Part shown: piece by piece, positions 1-9,086 of the stretch
How positions within the stretch are numbered: position 1 is the first letter of the stretch
Layout: every line of letters starts with the position of its first letter
Position numbers and translations under genes: made by a program
Notes under the pieces: generated by a model
Seen by the model: only the letters and a program-made list of their open reading frames with translations
Told to the model about the DNA's origin: nothing
Databases searched by the model: none
Assembly (NCBI RefSeq): GCF_022317005.1
Contig: NZ_CP081005.1
Coordinates: 62,001-126,000 of the forward strand
Length of the DNA stretch: 64,000 nucleotides
From: Mycobacterium sp. IDR2000157661
GTDB lineage: Bacteria > Actinomycetota > Actinomycetes > Mycobacteriales > Mycobacteriaceae
Direction of reading: 5' to 3'

Positions 1-2
1 TG

Positions 3-2174
3 GCCAAACGAGTCGAACACCGCGACGGCCAGGGCGCGGTCGCAGGAGCCGTCAGCGACCTCGCGGCACGTCTTTACGGATTCGAACTCCAAATGGGACC
101 GTTCGCCGTTGCAGAACTACGCGTCACTGACCTGCTCGCCGACGTCGGCGCCAGCCTCCCCGAGCGCGGCCTCGGCCTGTTCGTCACCGACACTCTCGAT
201 GACCCCTACGCCGAGCAGACCCAGCTCGGCTCCGGTCTGGAGTTGATCAGCCGCTCCCGTTCGCGGGCAGCCAAGGTCAAGGCCAAGACGCAAGTGACTG
301 TTGTTATCGGCAATCCGCCGTACCGCGAACGTGCCGAAGGAATGGGCCGCTGGATCGAAAACGGCAGCGGCGCAGACCCATATAAGCCGCTCGACGACTT
401 CCGCGCGCCCGGCAACGGCCGCGCCGAATTCGTTCTGAAAAATCTTTACGTCTACTTCTGGCGCTGGGGAACATGGAAAGTGTTCGACGCCAACGCAAAT
501 CTTCCCGGCGGCGACGTCGGAATCGTCTGCTACATCTCCACGTCCGGATACCTGCGCGGTCCGGGCTTCAAAGGCATGCGAGAGTACCTGCGCCGCAACA
601 CCTCCGAAGGCTGGATCATCGATGTGTCCCCCGAAGGGCAACGGCCTGAGGTCGCTACGCGCATCTTCCCCGGCGTTCAACAGCCTCTGGCCATCGCGCT
701 ATTCACTAGGACACCCGACTGCGACGGTGACATCCCAGCCACCATCCACTACACGGCAGTTCACGGCCGTCGAGCCGACAAGTACCAAGCGCTCGCCGAC
801 CTCACACTGACCGGACTGCACTGGCGCCAAGCCCGCACCAACTGGCAGGCCCCCTTCACCCCTTCTGCCGACACCGACTGGGACGACTACCCAGCCCTCA
901 ACGACCTCTTCCCGTGGACAGCCCCCGGTGTCAAACCGAACCGAAAATGGATCTACGCGCCCGACCAAGGAACACTGCGCCAACGACTCAAGACCCTCAT
1001 CGCCGAAACCGACCCGCGCCGCAAGGCCGAACTGTTCAAGGAAACCGACACCTCACACCTCGACACTCGCACTCAGCCCCTCGGCCCCGACTCCGAACCT
1101 CATACCGACCGGCCATTCGCATCCGAGAAGGTCAGTCATGCCGCGAAAGCGGTCATCCTGCGTAGCGGCTACCGATTCCTTGATCGGCAATGGATTATCG
1201 CCGATCGGCGGCTTATCGACCGCTCCCGCCCCGAACTCTGGGCTGCGCGCCTGCCCAACCAAATCTTCACCATCGAACTCCACTCGAAACCAATCACCAA
1301 CGGCCCCGGCGTGGTTTTCAGCTCACTCATCCCCGACAACGACCACTTCCGAGGTAGCCACGGCGGCCGCACTCTGCCGCTCTACCACCCAGGCGGCCGG
1401 CCCAATCTCGCCAGTGGACTTCTCGGCGCCCTCTCAACGATCACGGGTGCGGTCGTCACGGCAGAAGACCTGATCGCCTACGTCGCCGGCGTCGCCGCGC
1501 ATCCCGCCTACACCGATGAGTTCGTCGACGAACTCACCACGCCAGGTATCCGGATTCCAATTACCACCGACGCCAGCCTTTTTCAGCGTGCTATCGAGCT
1601 GGGTCGCGAAATCGTCTGGCTTCACACCTACGGCGACCGATTCGCCGAAGGCCGCCGTGGAATCCGCTATGCGTCCGGCGACCCCCGCCGCATCACGAAC
1701 CAGACCGCCGTTTCCACCATCCCGACGACCATCACCTACGACGCCGAAACCGCCACCGTGCACATCGGATCAGGAACATTCGGCCCTGTCCCACAAGAGG
1801 TGTGGGATTACACAATCGACGATAAGCCAGTCGTCAACGCATGGTTCAACTACCGCAAAGCCAACCCGACCGGCCGTAGAACCAGCCCGCTCGATGAAAT
1901 CAACGCGACGACTTGGCCCGCTGAATGGAACGGCGAGCTCATCGACCTGCTTACCGTGCTCGCCCGGCTTGTGGAACTGCATCCCGCCCAGGCCGAACTG
2001 CTGCACGACATTCTCGATCGCCCCGTCGCCAGCTACGCCGACCTCGCCTCCGCCGGTGTCACTTGGCCCACCACCAGCACGGACGCGCAACGCAGACCCG
2101 ACTACACCACCAAAACCGATCACGAAGAAACCGGACCAGGACAACTCGGCTTCACATTCGGTACCGGGGAATAA
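3..2174 (+). CDS. Type ISP-like restriction/methylase-helicase, 3' part (partial)
   Basis: The reading frame is open from the left edge, so the 5' part of the gene lies outside the window; the ATG at 93 is internal. About 723 codons are visible. The adenine-methyltransferase motif IV NPPY is encoded at 312-323 within VVIGNPPY. Before it comes GFELQMGPFAVAELR, a segment typical of the methylase core of large type ISP restriction-modification or helicase-methylase proteins. The rest fits the methylase and target-recognition half of that family: a YXSTSGYL-like strand after motif IV and a long specificity-like C-terminus ending in TFGTGE. If the missing N-terminus holds the nuclease and helicase, this would be a single-chain restriction-modification enzyme; the visible part alone shows only the methylase. 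It is convergent with the - strand operon ending at 2254. The methylase call is strong; activity and specificity are not known. Confidence 0.8.
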   Translation, partial: AKRVEHRDGQGAVAGAVSDLAARLYGFELQMGPFAVAELRVTDLLADVGASLPERGLGLFVTDTLDDPYAEQTQLGSGLELISRSRSRAAKVKAKTQVTVVIGNPPYRERAEGMGRWIENGSGADPYKPLDDFRAPGNGRAEFVLKNLYVYFWRWGTWKVFDANANLPGGDVGIVCYISTSGYLRGPGFKGMREYLRRNTSEGWIIDVSPEGQRPEVATRIFPGVQQPLAIALFTRTPDCDGDIPATIHYTAVHGRRADKYQALADLTLTGLHWRQARTNWQAPFTPSADTDWDDYPALNDLFPWTAPGVKPNRKWIYAPDQGTLRQRLKTLIAETDPRRKAELFKETDTSHLDTRTQPLGPDSEPHTDRPFASEKVSHAAKAVILRSGYRFLDRQWIIADRRLIDRSRPELWAARLPNQIFTIELHSKPITNGPGVVFSSLIPDNDHFRGSHGGRTLPLYHPGGRPNLASGLLGALSTITGAVVTAEDLIAYVAGVAAHPAYTDEFVDELTTPGIRIPITTDASLFQRAIELGREIVWLHTYGDRFAEGRRGIRYASGDPRRITNQTAVSTIPTTITYDAETATVHIGSGTFGPVPQEVWDYTIDDKPVVNAWFNYRKANPTGRRTSPLDEINATTWPAEWNGELIDLLTVLARLVELHPAQAELLHDILDRPVASYADLASAGVTWPTTSTDAQRRPDYTTKTDHEETGPGQLGFTFGTGE

Positions 2175-2253
2175 TGCGTCAGTCTGATCGGCGATCTCGG
2201 GTAGCCCCGCTCGCTCTTAAAGCGCAGCTCGCCCCAGCTCGAGGCATCTTAGG

Positions 2254-2595
2254 CTAGCAAGGTGGGATGTACTCCCACTCCACGCGGCGCGGCCCCAGGC
2301 TGATGGCCCGCACCGTGCCTTCGCGGGCGAGGCTTCGTAGATGGCGGTAGATGCCCGCGCCCGAGTCCTGAGAGGAGCGTGGGCGGCGCACGACGTGCCA
2401 GGTGCCGTGGCACTCCAGCACTTCCAGACTGCGGTTGCGGCGTGGGGCCAGACAGACCAGCTCGCAGCCGAGGTCCAGTCGCTCGGTGTGCCACGGCAGC
2501 ATTCTGGCCAGCGTCGCGCTGCTGATCGGGTGGCCGGCCTGCCGGAGCAGCTCCAGCAGCTGAGCCCGCAGTTGGTAGGTCTCGGCCCTGGTCAC
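2254..2595 (-). CDS. Small winged-helix-like protein, last gene of operon
   Basis: A 113-residue protein starting at a GTG that overlaps the TGA of the upstream methylase-like gene (GTGA), so translation is probably coupled. The N-terminus (TYQLRAQLLELLRQAGHPIS) followed by ATLARMLPWHTE looks like a helix-turn-helix of the winged-helix type. A basic wing-like stretch (VVRRPRSS) and a second helix-rich segment (GIYRHLRSLAREGTVRAISL) follow, as in MarR/ArsR-like folds. The longer frame reaching to 2937 was rejected because its first 114 residues are antisense or alternate-frame composition inside the neighbouring gene. The likely role is DNA binding, possibly with the methylase-like partner. 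Family assignment is by fold impression only. Confidence 0.6.
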   Translation of the reverse strand: MTRAETYQLRAQLLELLRQAGHPISSATLARMLPWHTERLDLGCELVCLAPRRNRSLEVLECHGTWHVVRRPRSSQDSGAGIYRHLRSLAREGTVRAISLGPRRVEWEYIPPC

Positions 2596-3425
2596 GGTGT
2601 CTGCGTCCCTGCTGTGGCGGCATCGACGTCGAACAGGGGCTGTTGCACCGGCAGTGGCCGGTTCGACCACACCACAACCGCAGGTCCGGCCTGCACAGTC
2701 AGCGTGGCCTGTGCCCAACCGGGCGGGGCCGTCATGTCGCCTTCGGTGTGGTCCACTCGGACCACCGCCGCCGCTTTGGTTTTGGTCAACGCCGACAGCA
2801 CCACGTCGGGGCCGGGGCGAAAGGCCGCACCCGGGTCGGCACCCTGGGCTCCGAACAGGTTCGCCCGCAGATCGGCGTAGAAGCACACGCCGCGATGGCC
2901 GCCGTGAGCTTCGACGACCTTGACCGCAGGCAGGCATTCCAGCGTGATCTCCCTCAGGCGCTGCGCCAGCGACTCCATCTGCTCGATGTCAGTGCCCGGT
3001 TCAGTGTGCTGGCGGCGACGTCGCGTCCCTCGCCATTGTGGGCGCAGCCGTGCAGGTCCGTCGGCGCTTTGGCTCAGCACCACCCACACCCGGCGGGCCG
3101 CCTCCAGCTCATCGGCGCCGAGGTGGGAACCGCTACCGCGGGCGGTGTCGAACTCGATGCGGCTGAGCGGGGTCAACGCGCACACACGGCGCAGCTCATG
3201 GGGTCGGTCGCGCAGCACCCTCCAGAAGGTCACGATGTCCCGGCTGGTGTCGTTGATGGTTTCGGCCTGGCTGGGGGGCTTGTGCAGCAGCACCTCCAGG
3301 CCCCCGGACTGCAGCTGCACATAGTGGGTGTGTGCGGGCAGCATTCCGGCGATCCGGGCGGCGGCCTCCTGAGCACCGGCTGTGCGCTCAGCCAGCGGGG
3401 AGACCACTGCGGTGTCTAATCTCAT
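2592..3425 (-). CDS. D12-class adenine methylase homologue without catalytic motifs
   Basis: A 277-residue protein. Its scaffold matches D12-class (Dam-like) N6-adenine methyltransferases: GGLEVLLHKPPSQAETIND, then IVTFWRVLRDRPHELRRVCA, then LTPLSRIEF and a RRVWVVLSQ segment. The motifs that make the enzyme work are absent. Where FGGK (SAM binding) is expected the protein reads PLAERTAGAQ. The VEPFAGG-like motif has become VQLQSGG. DPPY is replaced by DLRA in CFYADLRANLFG. The frame is open and tightly coupled on both sides (ATGA with the upstream gene, GTGA with the downstream one), so it does not look like random decay. It is probably a non-catalytic DNA-binding or regulatory protein. That the family resembles D12 enzymes is established knowledge; the pseudoenzyme role is inference. 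Confidence 0.65.
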   Translation of the reverse strand: MRLDTAVVSPLAERTAGAQEAAARIAGMLPAHTHYVQLQSGGLEVLLHKPPSQAETINDTSRDIVTFWRVLRDRPHELRRVCALTPLSRIEFDTARGSGSHLGADELEAARRVWVVLSQSADGPARLRPQWRGTRRRRQHTEPGTDIEQMESLAQRLREITLECLPAVKVVEAHGGHRGVCFYADLRANLFGAQGADPGAAFRPGPDVVLSALTKTKAAAVVRVDHTEGDMTAPPGWAQATLTVQAGPAVVVWSNRPLPVQQPLFDVDAATAGTQTP

Positions 3426-4195
3426 TGGGCCACGGCACTATCGGCGGTGGACTCGCAGCCCAGTGCGGCTCCGGGTCGGGGCTGGCGCCGCTCGTCGGTG
3501 CTCTGCCGCACCGGTATCAGTAGCGCCAGGCCACGGCGAATGCTGCCGTCCTTGCGCTTGCCGGTGGGGGTGCTGAGCCCCTTCAGCCACCCGCCCGGGC
3601 TCGCCTTGTCGTAGTCGATGAGCGCAGCAAGGGCCACCACCAGCGCCATCAGTTCGTAGCGGTCGGTCTGCTGCAGGCTGTGCCACAGCTCATCCGGGCT
3701 CAGATCGTGAACATCTCCGACCACCCCAAGGGCTTGGCGGTACAACCGCTGGCATTCGTTGACCCGCGCCTCGCTGAGTGAGTACACCAGCGGCAGTGTC
3801 CCCTCCCCCAGAAGGTGACGCAGTTGATCGGCCACTGCCGAGCGCTCCAGCAGCAGCCCCGCCCGCACCACCGCCTCGTCGGGCCAGTAGTCGCCGACGC
3901 GGCGGTGCGGATCGCTTTCGCGCCAACCGTCGGATTCGAACTCCTCACGGTGGCGGCCCAGCACGGTCAGCACGGCGCGCGGATGCACACCGTAGAAGCT
4001 GGCGACATCGGCCAAGTGATGTGGGCGTGGACGGCGTTGGGGGGCAACGTCATCGAGGACGTCCACGATCCGGCTCAACGCGTTGCGCTTGCGCCGCTCG
4101 CGCTCCTTCTGGTGGTACTTGGCCTGCAGCAGGCGGTCGGCTTCGGTGCGCAGCGGACCGCCGCGGCCGGAGCCGTAGTCGCTGTCGTCGTCCAT
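3422..4195 (-). CDS. Unknown plasmid protein, 257 residues, basic N-terminus
   Basis: I do not recognise this family. The ATG at 4195 overlaps the TGA of the ASCH gene (TGATG), and its own TGA overlaps the next ATG (ATGA). Both junctions favour this start over the longer frame to 4384. The protein begins MDDDSDYGSG, has a highly charged stretch (YHQKERERRKRNALSR), then a possible helix-turn-helix region around HHLADVASFYGVHPRAVLTV, an acidic/aromatic middle, and an Ala/Leu-rich helix (LMALVVALAALIDY). It ends in a basic tail. No signal peptide is visible. Its place in the coupled operon suggests it works with the methylase-like and ASCH proteins. A DNA-binding role is possible but unproven. 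Confidence 0.6.
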   Translation of the reverse strand: MDDDSDYGSGRGGPLRTEADRLLQAKYHQKERERRKRNALSRIVDVLDDVAPQRRPRPHHLADVASFYGVHPRAVLTVLGRHREEFESDGWRESDPHRRVGDYWPDEAVVRAGLLLERSAVADQLRHLLGEGTLPLVYSLSEARVNECQRLYRQALGVVGDVHDLSPDELWHSLQQTDRYELMALVVALAALIDYDKASPGGWLKGLSTPTGKRKDGSIRRGLALLIPVRQSTDERRQPRPGAALGCESTADSAVAQ

Positions 4196-4977
4196 CACAC
4201 CTGCCCCTCTCGTGCGCCGCGATACACCTTCGGATTGATCAGTGCAGACCAGGAAACCGGTTGCAGGCCAACGAAACCGCGTGCGCCTCCGCGCCACGGT
4301 CGGCGCGCCAACCGAACGGGTGATTCGAACACCCAGTGATACAGCTGCTGGGTCTTGCGGGTGTTGCCCCACGGTGCGCAGCACCCACGGGCGCGGTGAA
4401 CGTCAACGAGCACCGCGGCACCCAGCCAGCCCTGCTGGGCGGTATGGAAGTCCATGCAGTGCAGGCCTTGTCGCCTGCCCAGCGCGACGCCGGCGCGGTC
4501 GAGGCGAGCACCGGCGTAGATCAGGACCGGGCCCCGGTAGGTCGTGGTGTCGGTGCGGTTCTCCACGTTCTTGCCGCCGGCCTCGGTCGGCACCATCAGC
4601 ATCGACGCCCACGGTCGGCGCAGCGTCAGCCCCATCGCATGACCCGGCTGAGCCACCGGATCCTGGGGGGCTTGCGCGTAATCGCAGAGCACACTGCCGA
4701 TGCCGCCGGGGTCCAGTGTCGCGCAGGAGCATTCAGGCCCGTGACCCGCGCAGCGATCGCGAAGGCTCAGCAATTCCTCGCTGCGGCCCGCCAGACGCAC
4801 CGCGAAGTGCACGGCGGCCGACCACCGCTGCCGGTCGGTGCGCTGGCCGCCCTGCGCCGTGTCACCGAATACGTCGTCAGCGTCGAGCGCGTGGGCGATC
4901 TGGCGAAACGCCGCAGTGTAGTCGTGCGGCCAGGCGGTGTCGCCGAGTCGGTGAGCAGCCAGGGCCGGGGCGGTCAC
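4195..4977 (-). CDS. ASCH-domain protein
   Basis: A 260-residue protein with a GTG start overlapping the upstream TGA (GTGA). The C-terminal half, from about residue 114, reads as an ASCH (PUA-like) domain: GLTLRRPWASML, then GGKNVENRTDTT, then YRGPVLIYAGARLD. The PWA, K-x2-E-x-R and YRGP positions fit the family's conserved nucleic-acid-binding groove. The N-terminal 110 residues are unlike anything I recognise; they hold a short Cys cluster (DRCAGHGPECSCATL) that could bind a metal. ASCH domains bind RNA or modified nucleic acid in other proteins. Coupling to a methylase-like gene makes a nucleic-acid recognition role plausible here. Confidence 0.7.
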   Translation of the reverse strand: MTAPALAAHRLGDTAWPHDYTAAFRQIAHALDADDVFGDTAQGGQRTDRQRWSAAVHFAVRLAGRSEELLSLRDRCAGHGPECSCATLDPGGIGSVLCDYAQAPQDPVAQPGHAMGLTLRRPWASMLMVPTEAGGKNVENRTDTTTYRGPVLIYAGARLDRAGVALGRRQGLHCMDFHTAQQGWLGAAVLVDVHRARGCCAPWGNTRKTQQLYHWVFESPVRLARRPWRGGARGFVGLQPVSWSALINPKVYRGAREGQV

Positions 4978-5648
4978 CGCGGTTCCCCGATCGGCTGCAG
5001 GCAGGCTGTGCGCCGCGTCGCCTGATGCGCCGAGACCAGTGCAGCCAATTCCGTGACGTGCCCGCTCATCGCGGGCAGCAGACGCGCCAGTGCGTCCGCG
5101 GTCGTGTCCGTGCCCCGCCGCCGTCGGCGAAACACCGTCGGGCCGGTGGCGCCCGGGGTGACAGCCTCGAAGCCGTCGGCGTGGACGTTGGTGATCTGCC
5201 AGCCGTAGTCGTCGGTCAAGGTCATCGCCGACCAGTACGCGCGCCGCACCTCGGCGCAGGGCTGCTCACCCACCACCGACGGCAGGTGCCAGGGCTGGCG
5301 TGCATCGTCGGGATGCGCTCTGCCAGCGGGCATGTGCAGCCGCAGCCTCGCGTCGACGCGGCGCAGGACGGCGGCGCGGTCCTCGGGGCACAGGTCGCCC
5401 AGCTCGGCCAACAGTCGGCCGACGTGGACCTGTAAGACGGGTTCGGTACCGCCGTCACATCCGGCTCGCACGGTGTGCCGCCGGCCCGCGCCATCGCGGA
5501 CAGACCATCCCTGCGGGCCGAACTGCTCGATCACCCATCCGTGATTAACCAGCCTCGACATCGCCCAGTACAGGCGGTCTGCGAGACGGTTCGGCTCGCC
5601 CGTCGCAGTGGCGTCGCGGTCGATGATCTGCGCGGTGTGCGTCGTCAC
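4974..5648 (-). CDS. Unknown plasmid protein, 224 residues
   Basis: Start chosen at GTG 5648 (VTTHTAQIID) because an AGAGGAG ribosome-binding site lies about 6 bases upstream; the frame extends to 5735 but those residues overlap the preceding gene. Two regions look like repeats of one small fold: a segment around LYWAMSRLVNHGWVIEQFG and a second around AYWSAMTLTDDYGWQITNVH. Both have the pattern Y-W-x-A-M...GW followed by a strand. This suggests a duplicated domain of about 90 residues, each with acidic helices after it. No membrane segment or known motif is seen. The gene is 32 bases downstream of the DUF1173 gene and overlaps the ASCH gene by 4 bases. Confidence 0.6.
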   Translation of the reverse strand: MTTHTAQIIDRDATATGEPNRLADRLYWAMSRLVNHGWVIEQFGPQGWSVRDGAGRRHTVRAGCDGGTEPVLQVHVGRLLAELGDLCPEDRAAVLRRVDARLRLHMPAGRAHPDDARQPWHLPSVVGEQPCAEVRRAYWSAMTLTDDYGWQITNVHADGFEAVTPGATGPTVFRRRRRGTDTTADALARLLPAMSGHVTELAALVSAHQATRRTACLQPIGEPR

Positions 5649-5680
5649 GGTGGTCTCCTCTGTCTCGCGCTGTGGTGTTC

Positions 5681-6883
5681 TCAGGACGTCGGTGACGGCA
5701 GATCGGGCATGTCCTCGTCGGTCCGCCAGTTCCACACCGGCAGTCCGGCGATCGGGGGCGCATCACCATCGGATTCGCCGGCAGGGCGGTCGATGAATGC
5801 GGCTATCGCCGGGGTGGTGTCGGTGAAAATCAGGGAGGCCAGCGCTATCGCGCTCCCGTTGTAGGACAACACTTTCCGAAACGATCGCTGTTCGTCGATG
5901 GCGGTGCTGAGCAGGGTGCGGTCGGCGTCGCCGGTGAACGGTAGCCAGTTGCGGTCGGTCGTCATCAGCGACAGCTGTTCGACGTTGGCATGTCCGGCCC
6001 GCGAAACCCAGAAGGTGCAGATCGCCAGTAGCCGCACCTCGCCCGCTTCGGCCATGTGCCAGACTTCGAGTTCGGTGGCGAAGCGTCTGGTGAGCCTGCG
6101 GTACAGGTGTTCATCGAGGAACCAGGGGTGCCCCGGCTGGTGGCGTACCTGCATTTTGAATCCATGACCGGCTGGCTCGATTGCTTTGATTTCGCCCACC
6201 CCGATCAGCAGTCTGGTGGTCTTTCCCGGCTGACGTCGCGCCGGAGCCCACGCCCTGATCCGGCGTTGCTCGATTTCGGTCTTGCGGTCGGCCGAGAACG
6301 GTTCGGGCACAAACAAAGACGTGGACAGTGGGTTCTTGCGGACGAGTTTGCCGTCCACAGCCGCCAGCAGACGGCGGTGAACGACCGCCCAGGACCGGTG
6401 CCCGGCGAAAGCCGGATGCCAACTGGTCAGTTCCGCCTCGTCCCACAAGTAGTGCAACACACCACGCAGCGATAGCTTGCTGCCGTCAGTCGCGACCGTG
6501 TTCGGCTGCGAATCAGAAGGTTCAGGGGCAGCACGACTTCCGGCCTTCGACAGTGAAAACCCCAGCCGCAGTGCCGTTGTCCCGTCGGCAGGGTTGTCGA
6601 CGATTGACCGCTCGGCAACAACTGCGTAACCGGAAAGCTCGCCGGGAGGCAGCCAGGAACGACACCGATGGTCATGCGCGGCCCCGGTTCCGGGCATCCG
6701 TTTGACGATGAGGTCGTGTCCGGCGGCGGCGATGTACATCTCAACCCCGGGGGACCGGCACAAGCACAGCGGCCGCAGCCGCGCAGCTTTGGCCCGACTG
6801 AGTACCTGCTGGGCCGCCGCAGCGTGCACATCCTCAACCCGGCTGCCGGCGACCTCAAACACGCGCGGTATCGGCATGCTCAT
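5681..6883 (-). CDS. DUF1173 family plasmid protein
   Basis: A 400-residue protein beginning MSMPIPRVFEV; AGGTGAG lies 6 bases before the ATG. The segment RPLCLCRSPGVEMYIAA followed by HDLIVKRMPGTGAAHDHRC matches the start of DUF1173, a family found almost only on plasmids and integrative elements. The Cys residues there (C40, C42 region and the later HDHRC) could bind zinc. A second conserved block is the MTTDRNWLPF-like segment in the C-terminal third. The gene opens the six-gene operon just downstream of the T4SS genes. The family's biochemical role is unknown; association with conjugative elements is established. Confidence 0.75.
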   Translation of the reverse strand: MSMPIPRVFEVAGSRVEDVHAAAAQQVLSRAKAARLRPLCLCRSPGVEMYIAAAGHDLIVKRMPGTGAAHDHRCRSWLPPGELSGYAVVAERSIVDNPADGTTALRLGFSLSKAGSRAAPEPSDSQPNTVATDGSKLSLRGVLHYLWDEAELTSWHPAFAGHRSWAVVHRRLLAAVDGKLVRKNPLSTSLFVPEPFSADRKTEIEQRRIRAWAPARRQPGKTTRLLIGVGEIKAIEPAGHGFKMQVRHQPGHPWFLDEHLYRRLTRRFATELEVWHMAEAGEVRLLAICTFWVSRAGHANVEQLSLMTTDRNWLPFTGDADRTLLSTAIDEQRSFRKVLSYNGSAIALASLIFTDTTPAIAAFIDRPAGESDGDAPPIAGLPVWNWRTDEDMPDLPSPTS

Positions 6884-6944
6884 CGCCGCTCACCTGCCTG
6901 TCGAAATACATTGCTGCCTAACCACTCTCATGCGATAGCCCCTT

Positions 6945-9086
6945 CTAGCCCTGCGGTGGGTTCCCGCGACGCCCGGCAGACGGGGGCGGCTCATCCGAGC
7001 GGCCCCGACCGTCGGCAGAGCCTCGACTGGGTGAGGCGTCACGCCCCGGTGCGGGCGCGCTGCCGCCCGCCCGTCGCGGGCTCGAGGGGGCAGGGCGCGA
7101 GCCCGATCCCGCGCCCGACGACGGTCCCGATCCCCCGCCCGACGACGGTGTTGGCGGCGGCGTTGACCGGCGCCCGGATGCGTTGTCGTCGCGCGTGTTC
7201 CGTTGATTGGCCACCGCTTTGGAGGCCACGACCGCCCCAGCGACGGCCGGGGCTGCCGGCCCCGCCAGGGCCCCAGCTGTCCCGGCCGCCGTGGCGGCGG
7301 CACCGCCGCCCGCTGCGCCGGCCCCTGCGCTGGCGGCCGGGGCGGCGGTCGCCACCCGGGCCCCGGCGGCACCCGCCCCGCTGGCCGTGCTGGTCGCCGC
7401 GGCCGGGACGGGACTGCTGGCCGGAGTCGATGCCGGTGTCGGAGCGCCGCGTGCCGCCGCGCCGTTGCCCGGCCGAGGCGCCGGCCCGCGTGATCCCGCA
7501 TCACCGGAGGGTGCCGGTGGGTGCGGACGTCGACCCGGACCTGCCTGCGGTCCACAGCTTCCTGCATCGCTGGTCTGCTGAGAACGGGGCCAGCGGGTGT
7601 CGTCGCGGCTCATGCGGCGGAGATCGCGGGAGGTGGCCCGCATCGCCGCGGCTTGCCCTACCGGGCCCATCCCGAGCTGCATGGTGCGTTTGGCGATCGT
7701 CATCGGGCCGGGAAGCCCCTGGTCGCCGAATCCCCGCAGCAGCGCCCGGAATCCGAACACCGCGGCGGCGGTGATCAGCAGCATCACGATCATCTTCATG
7801 ATCGGATGCTCGATGTTCATGCCCGGCAACGAGTTTCCGGTGACATGAGACATGATCACCAGCACGACCCCGAAGGCCGCTGTGGCGAACAACATCTCCA
7901 CGCCGTGCACCAGAAGTTTGACCGCGGTGCGTTTGGCGTACTGCCGCTGCGGGCCCGGAGCCACCGCCACGGCCGAGGCCGGGATCAGCACCAGGATGTG
8001 CCAGAAGGTCAGGAATCCGATGCGGATGACCTCACATCCCATGTAGCACAACAACAGCAGCAGCACCAGCACGATGCAGTTCATGAAGAACATCAGCCCG
8101 ACTGTTTCGCCGCTGAGCTGGCGGGCGTGGGCCACGGCCTCCAGGCGGCCGCACTGCTCCATGGCCTGCACCGGCCCGCTGGCGGCACCTGCGACCGCGG
8201 CCGCCGGTCCGCCGACTGCGCTGCCGCGATTCAGTGCGGCGTTCCAGGCCTCGGCGCATCCGGTGTAGTTGTCGATGACCTCACCGAAGTTGGCGATCTG
8301 GATGGGATGGCGCACCAACACCGTGGCCATCCACTGCGACAGCACCGTGGTCTGGGAATCGACGTTGCCGCCGCCCAGTGACCCGTTGTTGCCGACGCCG
8401 AGGGAAATCTGGAATCCCAGCGACCGTGCGACGGCCAGCAGGCCGTGCTCGCCCACCAGCTCGTCGATCGGGTCGCGCAGGAACACCCAGATCAACAACA
8501 GCACCAGATAGGCGCTGACCATCACCGCAGCCCCGGTGGCGAAACCCTTCCAGTAGCAGAGGATTCCGCCGACGACCAGACACAGCACCACGGCCAGCGG
8601 GAAGATGTTGTAGGTCTGCACGAAATGTGCCAGGGCTGCGGCGATCGGCGCGGCCAGTGCCCCCAGCCAGCCCAGCCACACTGAACCCAGCGCGAACTTG
8701 ATGAACCAGATGCCCAGTGCGCACACCACGACCAGGAAGCCGCAGCACAGACCCAGAAGTGTCGCTAGTTGGCTGTAGGTCAGTGCGATCTGCACGCGGT
8801 CGGCCAGCCCCGGCACCCACGACGACGGGTCGAGCATGCTCACGTCGCTGCCCTGCTCCTTGACCGCATCGAGCATGGACACGGTGCCGATGAAGTACGA
8901 GCCGATGGGCTGACCGGTGGTGTCGGTGATCCCGGTCCAGCCCACGGCGTTGGCGAACCCTGCGGCACTGGCCCGCGGCGCGGTCACCAGGGCGGTCAGC
9001 GCCGCGGCCCACAGCATCTGCACCATCAGCCACGCCCGGCGCAGGCCGGGACGGGTGTAGCGCCAGGCGACGTACGCGGTCAGCAT
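6945..9086 (-). CDS. VirB6/TrbL-like T4SS channel protein
   Basis: A 713-residue integral membrane protein overlapping the end of the VirB4 gene by 7 bases. An N-terminal segment (WLMVQMLWAAALTALVTAPR) may be a signal anchor. Several long hydrophobic helices follow, for example ATLLGLCCGFLVVVCALGI, LAVVLCLVVGGILCY, MVSAYLVLLLIWVFL and LMFFMNCIVLVLLLLLCYMG. The last third (about residue 510 on) is a low-complexity Pro/Ala/Gly/Ser/Arg-rich cytoplasmic or extracytoplasmic tail. Size, topology and position next to virB4 fit the polytopic VirB6/TrbL component of Gram-positive conjugation systems. Sequence identity to named members cannot be judged by eye. Confidence 0.7.
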   Translation of the reverse strand: MLTAYVAWRYTRPGLRRAWLMVQMLWAAALTALVTAPRASAAGFANAVGWTGITDTTGQPIGSYFIGTVSMLDAVKEQGSDVSMLDPSSWVPGLADRVQIALTYSQLATLLGLCCGFLVVVCALGIWFIKFALGSVWLGWLGALAAPIAAALAHFVQTYNIFPLAVVLCLVVGGILCYWKGFATGAAVMVSAYLVLLLIWVFLRDPIDELVGEHGLLAVARSLGFQISLGVGNNGSLGGGNVDSQTTVLSQWMATVLVRHPIQIANFGEVIDNYTGCAEAWNAALNRGSAVGGPAAAVAGAASGPVQAMEQCGRLEAVAHARQLSGETVGLMFFMNCIVLVLLLLLCYMGCEVIRIGFLTFWHILVLIPASAVAVAPGPQRQYAKRTAVKLLVHGVEMLFATAAFGVVLVIMSHVTGNSLPGMNIEHPIMKMIVMLLITAAAVFGFRALLRGFGDQGLPGPMTIAKRTMQLGMGPVGQAAAMRATSRDLRRMSRDDTRWPRSQQTSDAGSCGPQAGPGRRPHPPAPSGDAGSRGPAPRPGNGAAARGAPTPASTPASSPVPAAATSTASGAGAAGARVATAAPAASAGAGAAGGGAAATAAGTAGALAGPAAPAVAGAVVASKAVANQRNTRDDNASGRRSTPPPTPSSGGGSGPSSGAGSGSRPAPSSPRRAGGSAPAPGRDASPSRGSADGRGRSDEPPPSAGRRGNPPQG

